From Callorhinus ursinus (Eukaryota; Chordata; Mammalia; Carnivora; Otariidae): a stretch of 64,000 bases of DNA. Both the position numbers and the translations under genes were made by a program. Below, piece by piece: positions 35,970-48,560 of this stretch (positions are counted from its first letter, which is position 1; each line of letters begins with the position of its first letter). The stretch covers positions 9,362,441 through 9,426,440 of the forward strand of contig NW_020313056.1 in the NCBI RefSeq assembly GCF_003265705.1, read 5' to 3'. The notes below the pieces were generated by a model, which made no database searches, was not told the DNA's origin, and was given only the letters and a program-made list of their open reading frames with translations.

Positions 35970-37010
35970 AATTTTCCGAATGTATGTTACAATCAACGTG
36001 TAACTATTAATCTTCCTTTCTTGTGTGTGGTGAGAACACGTAAGATCTACGCTCGGCAAATTTCAAGCATACAGCACGGTACTGTTAAGTACGGTCACGC
36101 TGCTACACGTTGCATCTCTAGAACTCCACGCTCTGTACCCCCGACCTCTATCTCCCCATTTCTCTAACTACCCTTCTACATTCTGTGTCAATAAATCTGA
36201 CTCCTCTAGGCACCTCATATACATGAAATCATGGAGTATTTATCCTTTTATGACTGGCTTCTTTCACTTGGCATAAGGCCCTCCAGGTCCATCCATGTTG
36301 CTACAAATGGCAGGATTTCCTTTTTTTTTTTTTTTTTTTTAAGGCTGAATAATATTCCAGTGTGTGCGTGCATGAATAGGTGTGTGCACACGTGTGTGCG
36401 TTATCCATTCATCTTTTGACAGTCACGTTATTTCCACATCTTAGCCAGTGTGAATAATGCTGAACAGGCGAGTGCAGATGATCTTGTCAAGACCCTGATT
36501 ACATTCTCTTAGAAATAAGACTTCTCGATCATAAAGTAGTTCTATTTTTAATTTTCTGAGGAACCTCCATACTGATTTCCCTATCAGCCGTACCAATTTA
36601 CATTCCTGCAATAGGGCCCAAGGGTTCCCTTCTCTCCACGTGCTCCCTAGCTCGCTGGTCTTTCATCTTTCTGATAACAGTCATTCTGACAGGGGTGAGG
36701 GGATATCTCATTGTAGTTTTGATTTGCATTCCCCTGATGATTAGTGAAACTGAGTACCTTTTTAAGTATTTGTTGGCCATTTGTATATCTTCTTTTGAGA
36801 ATTGTCTACTCAGGTCCTTTGTCCATTTTTCAATGGTTTATTTGTTTTTTTTGCTATTGAGTTGTAGAAATTCCTTGTATATTCTGGATACTTACCCCTT
36901 ACCAGATATATGGTTTGCAAATATTTTCTCCCATTCCATGGGATGCATTTAAACTCTGTTGATTGTTTCAATGGTTGTGCTCATAGCCTTTTTTTTGTTT
37001 AATTTGAATT
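35970..37010 (-). repeat. L1 3' half, antisense
   Basis: Long complement of old L1: CTTTCACTTGGCATAAGGCC, AAGGCTGAATAATATTCCAG, GATTTGCATTCCCCTGATGA, TTTGCAAATATTTTCTCCCA. It is the longest L1 piece in the window; a T run interrupts it at about 36321-36340. Confidence 0.85.
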
Positions 37011-37321
37011 AGCTGCAAACACTTAAAAAATTGGGAGATGTGTCATAAAAATTCAGATCTAGCTTCTATTAAGAAAAAGATTATCTGGCAACACCAGGCC
37101 ACAGTGGCTGAAACCAGGAGCAGCTGCCCCCTTTAGCCAGGGTGTGAACTCTACAGATGTCCTGGTGCGTCAGTCCTTGCCACTGAGGACAGGTGTCATT
37201 ACAGTGAGCACGAAAGCGACACAGGTCTGTCAAGAGTGGGGAAAATGGGACACTGACAGGGTTGGGTGTCTGAAAGACATCAGAGAGAAAATATCCCCTT
37301 GTGGAAGTGACTTCAACACAG

Positions 37322-37530
37322 TGAGTAAGAGTGAAGGCTCTGGAGCCAGTGTGTCTGGTCCAGGTCCCTGCTCTGCCACTTCCCAATGTGGGGACTTATG
37401 TCACGTCACCCCTCCAAGCCTCAGTTCCCTCAGGAGTGAACAAGGATGATTTCAACAGCAATTACCTCATGGGGCTTTGTGAGAATTCAATAAAATAATA
37501 CCCAGAAAGCATTTAAAATGGTGCTTGAAG
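37322..37530 (+). repeat. MIR
   Basis: Forward MIR: GGCTCTGGAGCCAGTGTGTC, CCCTGCTCTGCCACTTCCCA, CAATTACCTCATGGGGCTTT. Confidence 0.85.
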
Positions 37531-37625
37531 AGTGAGGACTCAAGCGTTAATTTTTCTTTGGCCTGTAGAGTATGATTGTGCTAAGACATTCATGATGCCC
37601 TCATGAGAGAGGCCCTCTTATTTCT

Positions 37626-37960
37626 TTTTTTTTTTTAATTTAAATTCAATTAGCCAACATATAGTACATCATTAGTTTTTGATATAATGTCCAACGATTC
37701 ATTAGTTGCGTATAACACCCAGTGCTCATCACGTCACATGCCTTTTTAAAAGATTTATTTTAGAGAGAGATAGAGATAGAACACATGAATGAGTTGGGGG
37801 CGGGGGCAGAGGGAGAGGAAGAGAGAGGAAGAGAGAGAGAAGCAAACTCCCCACTGAGCGCAGAGCCTGACGTAGGGCTTGATTCCAGGACTCCGAGGTC
37901 ATGAGCTGAGCCAAAATCAAGAGTTGGCCCCTTATCCAACTTAGCCACCCAGGCACCCCA
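37626..37960 (-). mobile_element. L1 tail joined to a Can-SINE (one insertion)
   Basis: 37626-37741 is the complement of a young carnivore L1 3' end (poly-T, CAATTAGCCAACATATAGTA, AACACCCAGTGCTCATCACG). 37742-37960 is a complete reverse Can-SINE. A 16-bp TSD (14/16 identical) flanks the composite at 37610-37625 and 37961-37976; no L1 sequence follows the SINE. Confidence 0.8.
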
Positions 37961-38026
37961 AGGCCTTCTCATTTCTGCCACTTGCCTGGCTCTGGACACT
38001 AAGTCCATATTGAAGTTTCCCAATTA

Positions 38027-38213
38027 GGGGCACCTGGGTGGCTCAGTCGGTTAAGCATCTCTTGATTTCGGCTCAGGTCGTGAGATTGAGCCCCACATTG
38101 GGCTCCACGCTGGACACGTAAAGTCTGTTTGAGATTCTCTCTTTCCCTCTGCCCACCACACCCGCCACTCACTCTGTCAAAAAAACCCAAATAAATAAAC
38201 AAAAAACCAGACA
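38027..38213 (+). repeat. Can-SINE with TSD
   Basis: Forward copy, flanked by GAAGTTTCCCAATTA and GAAATTTCCCACTAA. Confidence 0.92.
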
Positions 38214-39309
38214 AGAAATTTCCCACTAACGACATAGAAGGCAGTTTCAGTTACTTAAAGCCTCAGTATCTTTCATTCTAAAGAGAAAAAAAAAATGTCC
38301 ATTTTTACAGGGATCTTCCTTTTCCCTCACTGCAGATTTGCCATTTAAACAGCACCAGGACCATCATTTTTTGGAGGAATAACAGTGTTTAACTCATTTT
38401 CCTTGACAGGCTGGATCCATAATAGCACCTGTGCAAAATCAAAATATTCTCAGGCCAGGAAGGGGTGGGTGAGTCAGGAAGCCCTAATTCCAAAAGAAAG
38501 TTCCTATAGAGGGAGCTGCCGCTGAAGAGTCCCTAAAGAGGCCCAGATGAAGCAGGACTCCCCACAGTACCCCTGCCCTGCTTCCCCTGCTGACATGTCA
38601 GCGTGGGGTAGGTCTCAGAAGAGGTCTTCCTGAATGATATAATAACCACTAAGAAGTCTGCTGTGTTTAAGTTTCAAGCATGCTGTCAAAATGTTAGAAA
38701 ACCAAACCAAACCAAATCCTTGCAAGGTTCAGAATATGTTGATTCCCTAGGATGTCCAGCAGTCACCACCTGGCCATTACTGATTGGTTATTTCACAAAC
38801 TCTGTCCCTAAGCAAATAAGAGGGTCACCTTGAATAGGTTCAGATAAAAGAAATCCCTGCTGCCATTCCCTCCCTAGCCAGCACGAGAACCACCCCTGTG
38901 GCGGGGATCGCCAGTTATTAACTCATACCCTTAGTCCTTACAGAGCTCTCACTTTGTTTTGGAAGGGGCTGTCCTGTATTTCCTGGCCATCCCAGCAGAA
39001 AGGGTGGCCAGGTGACCAAGTTCTAGCCAATGAGGGATAAAGTATAAATTACTGGGGATTGCATGGGCTTCTGGGAAGGCTCCTTAGGGAGGGGCATGAC
39101 TCAGCTGGGAGTCTGTGAGTCCCAACCTCTTCCTCCCTCCTGCAGAAGGACATGATAGCATCTGGAACCATGAGGTAACCTGGAGGATGAAAGTTACATG
39201 CTAAGAATAATCGGGAAAAAATTGAAGGAATCTGAGACACACCCTCCCACACCCCTGTTTTCTGTCCAGTGAGGCGGGGACCATGGGGGATGGGGTAGAT
39301 GGAGTAGTA

Positions 39310-39465
39310 AGACGCATTCACTCATTCATTCCATCAACAAATTGAGTGCCTGCATGTTTGGCACTGTTCCAGGCATGTAGAATACATCACTGTTTAAAAC
39401 AAAGATCCTTATCTTCACAGTGCTTACATTCTAGCTGGGATAATAACTGTGTAATGCTAAACACT
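39310..39465 (+). repeat. Ancient L2/MIR-like repeat
   Basis: CATTCACTCATTCATTCCAT, GGCACTGTTCCAGGCATGTA and GTGCTTACATTCTAGCTGGG resemble a common old mammalian repeat. Confidence 0.55.
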
Positions 39466-40079
39466 ACAGAACTAGGGAAAAAACAGAGTGGGAGGTGGAA
39501 CTGGGGGGGGGGGACAAATGTGAACACATGGTGACAATAAAACGTGACATGCCTGTTTCCTGGAAACTAGGGTTTGGTTGTGTCCAATGTCCAAGCACTT
39601 GGTAATATGCAAGAATACTAAAGGGAAAAAAATCAGGGAACAAAGCTGTTTGCTGTCACATTCCAGCCACACGCCAAAACGGTTCCTCAATGGAAGAAAC
39701 ACTTAGGCAACCTGCTGTTGCAAAGTAAATGTCCAACAAGCAGCTAACACAGAGGCTGTAAACCCCTGAGCTGGAGCCGCCCAGCAACGCAGGCTGTGTC
39801 AGAAAGGAGGGGTCCTGGGGGTACATTTTGTTATTTTTATAAAGTGTTGGTCTGAGACAATTTTTGTTTTGTCCATAAAAAATACTGAAATTCCTAAAGC
39901 AGAGGATCTTGGATTGCTAACATGGAGAACAGGCTCCCTTTATTCTATGCCCTGTTCGCACTGTTCCCACCATCTTCACATCTGATTACCATCTTAACTA
40001 TTCGCTCTTTCTCTTTAACTCATTTTTTTAAGCGGAAACTTACCTGAAAGCTAACATAAAAGCAAACACACAGGTCCAA

Positions 40080-40240
40080 GTGCCAGACACTGCTCTCATG
40101 TAATTCTTACAAACCTGTAGGATAGGTACTAGCTGTGGCCTCATTTTACAAATGAGGACCCTGAGGCTCAGAGGGGTTAAAGATGTCGCTCAAGGTCACA
40201 GAACTACTACACCGTAGTCATGATCTGAAACCAGGCTGTC
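40080..40240 (-). repeat. MIR
   Basis: Reverse MIR: CATTTTACAAATGAGGACCC, TGAGGCTCAGAGGGGTTAAA, CTCAAGGTCACAGAACTACT. Confidence 0.85.
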
Positions 40241-40539
40241 CGATCAGAATCTCCATATTGGCTGAAGGAGGAGGACTTTGCTCTATTTTAGAATACTTAA
40301 GAATTGCGTTGTTTTTTTTCTCTTAAAGAATGAGATCCAAGAAGAAAAAATGAGCTAAGAAATCCTTAAACACACAGGTATTTGTGTACCTACAATAGCT
40401 ACTCATTATCTATACGAATGTAAAAACGCTAATGTCTCATGCATGTTGGGAGTCAAAATCTTAAAAATGATCTTAAAAAAAAAGAAAGAAAATGGAAGCG
40501 ACAGTTTCTGGGTATAGGATTTCTTTTGGGTGTAATTAA

Positions 40540-40670
40540 AATGTTCTAAAATTGACTATGGTGACGACTGCACAACTCTGTGAATGTACCAAAAATAACT
40601 GAATTGTACATTTTAAAAAAGCTGAATTTATGGTACTCAAATTGTATCTCAATAAAGCTGTTTTTTAAAA
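40540..40670 (+). repeat. L1 3' end
   Basis: CTGTGAATGTACCAAAAATA, AACTGAATTGTACATTTTAA and ATTGTATCTCAATAAAGCTG form a typical old L1 terminus. Confidence 0.75.
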
Positions 40671-41024
40671 AAAACTGACAAGAACAGCCAGGCAATGAGG
40701 AGGAGTGTGAATGGACAAATGGGGTGGGGTCCTCTAGGGAAGACTGCTGGCTGTGCCCCCAAATTCACATAAGCTAGAATGTCTCAGGCTCAAAAATCTA
40801 TTTTGTAAGTTTACACAGAGCAATTTAATCCATGTCTTGGACAGGCTTGACAAGACTTACGAACTGACTGTTGATTTATCAACTTAGGATGAAAAACTAG
40901 TAAAGGGAAAAGAGATGCTCAGTCTGTTGGTGAACCGTCTCCATCCACGCAAATTTCACTGGGAGGCAAATGATCCCAGGAAGGCCATGGGGAAGGTTCT
41001 CAGTAAATTAAATAGGAAAACGTA

Positions 41025-41243
41025 GGGGCGCCTGGGTGGTGCAGTCGGTTAAGTGTCCGCCTCTTGATTTTGGCTGAGGTCATGATCTCAGGGTCCTGGG
41101 ATCAAGCCCCATGTAGGGTTCCGTACCCAGTGCACAGTCTGCTTGGGATTCTCTCTCCCTCTCCCTCTGCCCCTCCCACTCTTGCACTCTCTCTAAAATA
41201 GATGAGTACATCTTAAAAAAAAATAAAAATAAAAATAAAAAAA
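41025..41243 (+). repeat. Can-SINE with TSD
   Basis: Forward copy, flanked by AATAGGAAAACGTA and AACAGGAAAATGTA. Confidence 0.94.
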
Positions 41244-41829
41244 CAGGAAAATGTATGTCGAGTGCCCAGTTAGTGAGCACGGTGTCCGGCACAGTGACTG
41301 GCTAGTTAGGGGTGGCTTCAGGACGTGATGACTACAGGATGGACCCCACAGAAGGGGAGGGTGTGTCCCCTCCAACACAGAGGCACTAGAGCCCAGGTCT
41401 CTCAGTGGGTCTCAACAGCCTGGATTCCAGCCCAGGGCACCGTCTCCCTGCGTGGACATCGCCACCACCTGTCTCTTGGGTTATCCTTCCTCCTTGGCTT
41501 CCAAGGCTTGCTCAATCCCTTCTTCTGAAGAACCATTCTTTCTTTAGAGCCACACCTTGAGAACCTGAAGCCACTCACTCTTTTTAAGGGTAACAGCACA
41601 CTTTCATTCCAACCACTATTTGTGGGTTTGCTATTTGATTGTTTAGGCAGTCTAATTCCCATATTCCTGGGAGAAGCCTTGCGGGGGCTGGGGGGGGATA
41701 CCAAGTACTGGCAACAAAACCCACAGCAATATACTAAGTGCAAATCATCTTTGTTTTACAGCAGAATTTTAAGTTACTGTCTTTTTGCAAAACCATCTTT
41801 TAGAAGTCAAGTTTTTTTCCCCCATTCAT

Positions 41830-42340
41830 TCAAAAAAAAATGTATTTACTGAGTGTCTGCCATGAATGCTGGGCACCGTGCCAGTGTTGGGAATATAGTG
41901 GTGAACAGAGTGGTCCAGATCTCAGCCTGGGAATAAGTAAACATAAACTCTTCAGTGATCTCAGGTAGTGAAAAGTGCTATGAAAAAAATAAAAGAGGCT
42001 GATAGGGCAGAAATGTGGGAGATGCAGAGAGGGTGATCAGTATGAACTGAGAGACCTGAAGATAAATGAGGGGGGGGACAGGAAGTGCAAAGGCACCAAC
42101 AGCAAGCATGGCACTCCCAAGGCACACTGTGCAGTCACTAAGGGGGAAAGAGGTGTAAGAGGGGATGGAGAGGCGAGCAGGGGCCAGGTCACACACAGCC
42201 TCGGAAGCCATGGGGCAGGGCGGGCACAGATTTCACTCTGAATGGGACCCCACGGGAAACTACAAAAGGGGTTTAAGCAGAGGAGGGCTGTGATCTAATT
42301 CATGCTTCTAAGAGATCACTTTGGCTGCCACATAGGAAAT
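41830..42340 (+). repeat. Ancient L2-like repeat
   Basis: ATTTACTGAGTGTCTGCCAT, TGCTGGGCACCGTGCCAGTG and GAGGGCTGTGATCTAATTCA, with GATCACTTTGGCTGCCA, belong to a widespread old mammalian repeat similar to 23200-23620. Family not certain. Confidence 0.55.
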
Positions 42341-43592
42341 GGCCTGTAGGGGAAACACTCTGACGCAGCTAGAGAGATCGGCGTTTTTATCTGTACGTTT
42401 ACGCTTACTATTGACTGACCACGGCCTGATTAAGGGTTACAGTAAAAACCTGGTCCTTGCCCTGAGAGTTTAGGAAAGCAAAGATGGCAAAGATCCAGAG
42501 GGTGGGCCAGGAGTTTCTGCGCACCTTCCCTGAGACACAGGACCGCAGGATTGAGGAGACAGCAACTCTGTGCTCACCCGGAGACCCGTACCATTCTTGG
42601 TGGCAACTTTCTCTTTTGTCCTTTCCTTGAGTAAACGGATACAGAAAAACCTTCCAGCAGCAGCACTTGGGTCTGTTCCTGTGTATGCCAAGCACGCTGA
42701 TAAATAACAGAAGAACAAAAGCTGCTCACACACGTGTCCTCTCACAGAACATACTACCAACGGAAACTGTTGTCAACAATGGGACAGAAGAGATGAGATG
42801 AAGTGTAAAGACGGGTCAGGTATTTCATGCCGACCAAGTAGCTAGAGTGAAGAACTACTGCGCAAAAATCACTTGGGAAGGTACATTCCTGAAAAAAAAA
42901 TGAATGTGAGAACTGATTCGTACAACCTGCTCAGGGAAACATGCAAACATTCTGAAATAATCTTATGATAACCCAATCCACCATTTCTTGCCTAATGTTT
43001 CATTTACTTTAAGACTACAATCAGGTGTGGGATGTCTCTTTCATTTAAAAAAGCAAACAAAAACACTTAATGTATTAGGTCACCGGAGAAGAAAACAAAG
43101 CTGTCTGTCTGTCCATCGGTACGTCCGCCCACCCTCCCACCTTCTTCGCTCCTTTCGGAGCTGTCTGTGAGTAGCCACTAGCGGCCAGGCTCCGAGCAAG
43201 GTGCAGAGGTCCCGTGTGTATGTGACGGAGGGGGTCCCCTTGTCCTCCTCAGGGAAGAGAAGACAGACCCTGAGTGACTAACTATCCAAACAATTAACTA
43301 GTGGGAGATAAACCCCCAAACTGAAGCCATCGCACTGAAGCTGACAGCAAGCAGCAGTAGCCTGCGGCATTCCAGGGACGACTGAAAGCAAACCACACAG
43401 CTGACACCGGACAACAGACATCACGCTTCAGTGGCTCTGCTCCTCAAGAGACGAGCAACAGGGAAGGGGAAGGCCCAGAAATACAAGCTGCTACCAGAGG
43501 TTTCCTGCAGATGTTACCGGAGCCCTTCAACTGCCCCTCAGCCATAGATGGGTCCCTCGCACGGCGGGAAAGTAACAGTGCCCAGGGTGTAC

Positions 43593-43827
43593 CTGACAGC
43601 GATGGGCCTCTTTCTCTGGGTGCGTCTCCATTCTCTGAGCTCATTTTTCCGGAACCACTCCTGGCATGTTCACCGTTGGTTAAATCTGTCTTTTCAGGAG
43701 TCGTTGGTTTGCTCTGTGCCTGGCTCTGCTTCAAATGACTGAACTTTGGGGACACTGTTGCAGCTTGGATCACAGGGGACTGGGGTTTTGACGGGATTGG
43801 TCTTTCCAATTCTCTGGCCTCCTGCAA
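43593..43827 (-). CDS. ARFGEF2: ARFGEF2 exon 6 (DCB-HUS linker, Ser/Pro-rich)
   Basis: This exon encodes L202-S279 plus the first base of Gly280. It is hydrophilic and low in structure, rich in Ser, Pro, Gln and Lys (SKPQSPVIQAATVSPK, KPTTPEKTDLTNGEHARS), with several S/T-P sites that suit proline-directed phosphorylation. It is 235 nt, phase 0 to 1, with acceptor TTGCCTTGTAG and donor TCAG|GTACAC. Skipping would shift the frame. An antisense Can-SINE and a (TG)20 tract in transcript sense sit within 200 nt upstream of its acceptor. Confidence 0.97.
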
Positions 43828-43869
43828 CTACAAGGCAACAAAAAAGGCATTTAATCTAAATGCTCCCAG

Positions 43870-44486
<617 letters not shown>

Positions 44487-45408
44487 CTAAAACAAAAATC
44501 CACAACCTTCACCTTCACAAACACCCACCTGCCTCCCATCCTCCCACAGCCAGACTTTTCTACAGGGTTTGGCTTTGTTTTGGTTTGGTTTTATAAATTT
44601 TAAGAAGATGGCTCTGCAAACCAAAACTCCCTATTGCTCTGAGCTTAAAGGTAATTATTAACTCTATAAAATCCAAATTATTTGCTGTAATTAAGTTGTG
44701 GTGAAGAGGGCTATCAGTATACTTTTTTAAAAGCCAAAACACAGGCAGTTCTCTCAGGAGGGAAACAGCTCCAACTCGATCTCACCTATATTAATCACAA
44801 AATACACAGGTTCTGATAGGCAGTCAGTGTTCCAGTTCCCTGGAGGGTTTTCAAGAGAGCTTCAGGAGCGGCTAACATGGAGCCATCCGCACAAAGCTAA
44901 CACAGTCAGGCCTGAAGGTCTGGAACGCTGGCTACACCCATCCTGATCCCGTTCTCCCGACGAGCAGACGGTACTACCACATGCCAAACCACTTCTGGCA
45001 GCAGAAATGGAACAGGGAAAGGGCAATGGAATGGGCGGGGGGCAGGACAAGAGGAGGGGGCAAGTTGGCGTAAGATTACCCAGGACCCACTGAGAAATGG
45101 CAGGCTGGGAATCCAGAATCTCAAGGAGAAAGACCAGAGGATTTCAAGCCGAGTCAACTGACAAGCAATTGACATTGTTATTAGTGGAACTGTTTACTTT
45201 GAAAACACACCTGGTTCCACTTTTCCTGTCTCAGTCTGTGCTAATAAATTCTGACACTTAACAAAAGATCTAAGTGATGCTTACACTCTTCTGTTCCAGC
45301 TCAGCACCACCTGAGACAACTAACACATGGCGAATTAGAAATCCAAATTCCCAGGGGAAACTAGCTTGCTTATTTAAAAATCCAGACCAGGCAAACAAAC
45401 AGAACTAC
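44487..45408 (-). other. ARFGEF2: Intron 4
   Basis: This 922-nt intron is without a repeat that I recognise. Confidence 0.88.
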
Positions 45409-45555
45409 CTTAATTATTTGTAACTGAACTCCTTCATCGGTCTGAGGGCCCTGAAAACAGTTGCAAATGGTTTCAACGATGCGGTCGATGAGCCGCTTCC
45501 CTGGGGCTCCACTGTCCGGGGCGTTGCCAGTGATGTGCCCATACGCGATGAGTTT
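45409..45555 (-). CDS. ARFGEF2: ARFGEF2 exon 4 (DCB domain)
   Basis: This exon encodes K93-K141 ([11 protein letters not shown] ... GVQLQIIK) of the DCB armadillo-like helices. It is 147 nt, phase 0 at both ends, with acceptor ATATTTAG and donor AAG|GTAGTT. Because its length is a multiple of three, skipping would keep the frame but remove 49 DCB residues. The 7.3-kb intron upstream contains the assembly gap. Confidence 0.97.
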
Positions 45556-45959
45556 CTAAATATAGAAAGAACGTAGATGAAAAGTTTCTGCCTGGCCAGG
45601 GCTGAGCCTGCCCATGGCAGCAAAAGACAGGCAGTAAGCTTGACCTTAACTTCCAGTCCCCACAGATCCCTCTGCTCCCCTGGGGCATGGCAGGCACAGC
45701 CACCCTGTGGGTGCAGTGTTCACCCTGTCTCCCATGGCAGAAAAGCCCCAGGATGGTGAAAGGCTGTCCAAGGGAACAGGCAAGGTGTAGAACAGTCACC
45801 AGTACACAACCGCTAGTGTGAAAAACTGATGGACCAAAAGCTATACACAATGGAGTCGGGAGTTGCCCAGAGCTGGGGCGGGGGGGAGGTTTAGAGGGAA
45901 ACGGGGTATGACTGCTGATGAACCCAGATGAAGATGGTCTACAATTAAACTGTGGGGAT

Positions 45960-46080
45960 GGTTGCACAGCTCTGTCAATGTACAAAAATCACTGAATTGG
46001 ACACTTTCAATACGTGACTTGTATGCATGTGAATTATTTTACAAGCTGTTAAAAACCATATATATGTTTTCCTTTTTAAA
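45960..46080 (+). repeat. L1 3' end
   Basis: GTTGCACAGCTCTGTCAATG, CACTGAATTGGACACTTTCA and TGTGAATTATTTTACAAGCT. Confidence 0.75.
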
Positions 46081-46334
46081 AGGAAAGATACATAAGAAAC
46101 AACCGATAATGTGTTTTGCTGGAGGGGGAACTCAATTCTGCACCTATGTTATCAAACATGTGTCAACCCAGTGGCTGAAGAAGTGGGGGGCTGCCTGGAC
46201 CACGCCCTCTTGGTCAGGCTACTGACTGGCCTGGACAGGGGCTGCCTTTCAGAGGCCTGTACCACCTCACTTAGGACCTGGATTTTACTGTGGAGAATCT
46301 GAAAGCTGAAAAGGAAGTCAAAGGCCAGGGGCAG

Positions 46335-46490
46335 GATGATTTCCAAGGCTGAGACTCAGAATCACCTGAGGGAGCCCATTACAAATGCAGATTCCTAGAC
46401 CTCAACGCAGACCTGGTGAATCAGAACTTCTGGGGGAGAGCCTGGTAAATCAGTGTTTTTCTCCAAGCTGTCCAGGTTATTTTGAGGGTT
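46335..46490 (+). repeat. MER5-like hAT fragment
   Basis: CAGAATCACCTGAGGGAGCC, ACAAATGCAGATTCCTAGAC and TGGTGAATCAGAACTTCTGG resemble a hAT-Charlie MITE of the MER5 type; ends not resolved. Confidence 0.6.
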
Positions 46491-47629
46491 GACCAGATAA
46501 AAGTATCACTCATCTGACACAACCCCTCTAGGATATGTGAATTCTAAGGCATTCTCTGCTTCCACTGACTTAAAAGAGTTCTTAAAATGCTGATCCTTTT
46601 GGTTCCTAATTTGTCATCTCCTTGCCTCTACACGCACAGAGTGACACAAGGACCTGAGGTTATCTACGGTGCCACCACCACTATGCTAGGAAGACCTGCT
46701 GCTTTGCAGAGGCCCGACTCTATTTCTCAACAGCTTTTCCCCCATCGTGAGCCGTGGAAGCACCGCCATCCAGTAAGCTGAACAAAACGGGTGAAGAGAG
46801 AGTGGCTGAGAGTAGAACACGATCCTGCCAGATCGTGTGACTGAATGAGCAGGAGAGGTCTGCACACTCTCTGCCGATCAAGTCCAACCACAGAGGTCAC
46901 CAGACAGGGACAGGGGGTGGGAGCAGGAGTGGGGAAGGTGCAGACGGTGGGGGCGGCGCTGAAATGTGTTTCTGAAAAACAGCTCAAGATGCCCTTTACC
47001 TCAAACCCCTCCCTGCTGCTACACACGCAGCCTTCCAAAGTGGGCAGCGCTGGCTGCCTGGTAAGTGAACTCTGCTTTTTGACATTGCTTATGCCTTACC
47101 CCTAATGGATGCCTAAGCCCATCTGGAGCACCAGATTATGAGTGGGATGGTTCTGAACTCCTAAAATGGGAATGTTGAGAAGTAGGCCCCATAGAACCCA
47201 GCAATGATGCAACAAAGCAAGGATGGAGGTGAACCACTGCTGAATTCAAATATGAAAAAGGATTAGAAGGATTCTCTCTTCTCTACAGGCTCCTGAGAGA
47301 GCACATTCCCCTTCAAGTTGAACAGGGTTTTAAAGAATGGCTTCACTCCCGTGTCCGTGCAGTGACACAGGGACAGAAGAAAGCAGAGTTCCTGCATCCT
47401 TGGGAATTTCTAGTTCTGCCCTCTTACCCCTCCTTGGGCCAGATATTGTCCTGGGCACTGGAGGCACAACAGGGAATAAGACGGTCCTTCTTCCCCTGGA
47501 ATTTATATTCTCCAGGGCAGGGGCAGACCAAAGCCAAAAGTCCTGGCTGGGATCTCCAGGGCCCTGTCTGATTTATAGACATCTTAAAAAGAACAAGTTG
47601 CAGTGATAATGCATAGCATTATCTCATTT

Positions 47630-48290
47630 TTGGAAAATAAAAACTATGTGACTATGTGTGTATTTTTGTAAATGCACAGAAAAAAGCCCGGAAACATAGC
47701 AGAGGTCCAGCAGCATGAGCGAGCTTGGCAAGCTCACTTAAGGAAAGTGCTTTGCACAGTGAGTGGGGTGGAAAGTTACTGGATTAACATGATGTGGTAC
47801 ATTTCTAAAGGCTCCCTCCAGTTCCTGCATGGCGAACAGGCTGGAGGGCCACAGGAATAGAAGCAGGGGACCAATGAGGAGGCTACCGCAGCTGTCCAGG
47901 AGGAAGATGCTGATGGCTTGTTGGACTCTGGGAGGGTGACACAGATGGAGGGTAGAAATTCCTGCTTTATTTCTTGTCGATGCAATGAGATGGGAAGAGA
48001 GCAGAGGAAGGAGGCCTTTGGGCAGCTGACTCATTGACCCTTGTGTCCAAGGAGGCTGCCTGCACAGGGATGTTCACTGTTACTCTATTTGTCAATGCCC
48101 CTCTGTAGGGGAAGAGATAAATTAAATGATGGCAGAACATATCATACATCAGTCAAAAGGATGCACATAGCCATATAGCTAGATCTTAAAAACACTGTGG
48201 AAAGTAAAAAGCAGCTGCAGAACATCTGAAACTTACATAACATTATATGTCAACTATACTTCAATAATAAAAACTTTTAAAAAATTATTT
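47630..48290 (+). repeat. L1 pieces with a 3' end
   Basis: Decayed L1 text ending CATTATATGTCAACTATACT then TCAATAATAAAAAC. The middle part (47690-48050) is less clear. Confidence 0.5.
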
Positions 48291-48384
48291 TAAAGAAAAG
48301 TATTAAATACATAATGATAAAGAAGAGTGCAGATATGGAAGAAATTGTGAGGGTGAAACATGATTGACTTGTGTTTGAAAACCA

Positions 48385-48560
48385 CTGAGTCCTCATCATA
48401 TTTGGTCCTCATCATCACCTACAAAGGCAAATGACACTATTGTTATTCTATGTCTGAGGACCCCGGACTCTGGAAAGGTTAAAGAACTTGTCCCAGGTGT
48501 CTTAGTGACATGTTAAGCCAGTATATAAATGCTAAGCTATCTGTGACCCAAGTCTGTGCT
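48385..48560 (-). repeat. MIR
   Basis: Diverged reverse MIR: TCTGAGGACCCCGGACTCTG, AACTTGTCCCAGGTGTCTTA. Confidence 0.6.

Larger units (their letters stand above)
34845..43592 (-). other. ARFGEF2: Intron 6 (8.7 kb)
   Basis: This is the largest complete intron not broken by a gap. It holds a long antisense L1 fragment (about 35970-37010), a MIR, an L1-SINE composite, Can-SINEs, an L1 tail and ancient L2-like pieces. About 38230-39300 and 42350-43590 contain nothing I can name. Confidence 0.9.

Noticed and set aside
35811..36167. 118-codon plus-strand ORF
   Set aside because: Its 3' half is antisense L1 text (about 35970 onward), and the protein has no recognisable family features.
45473..45985. 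170-codon minus-strand ORF overlapping exon 4
   Set aside because: Exon 4 is read in a different frame. This ORF runs through its acceptor and has no conserved features.
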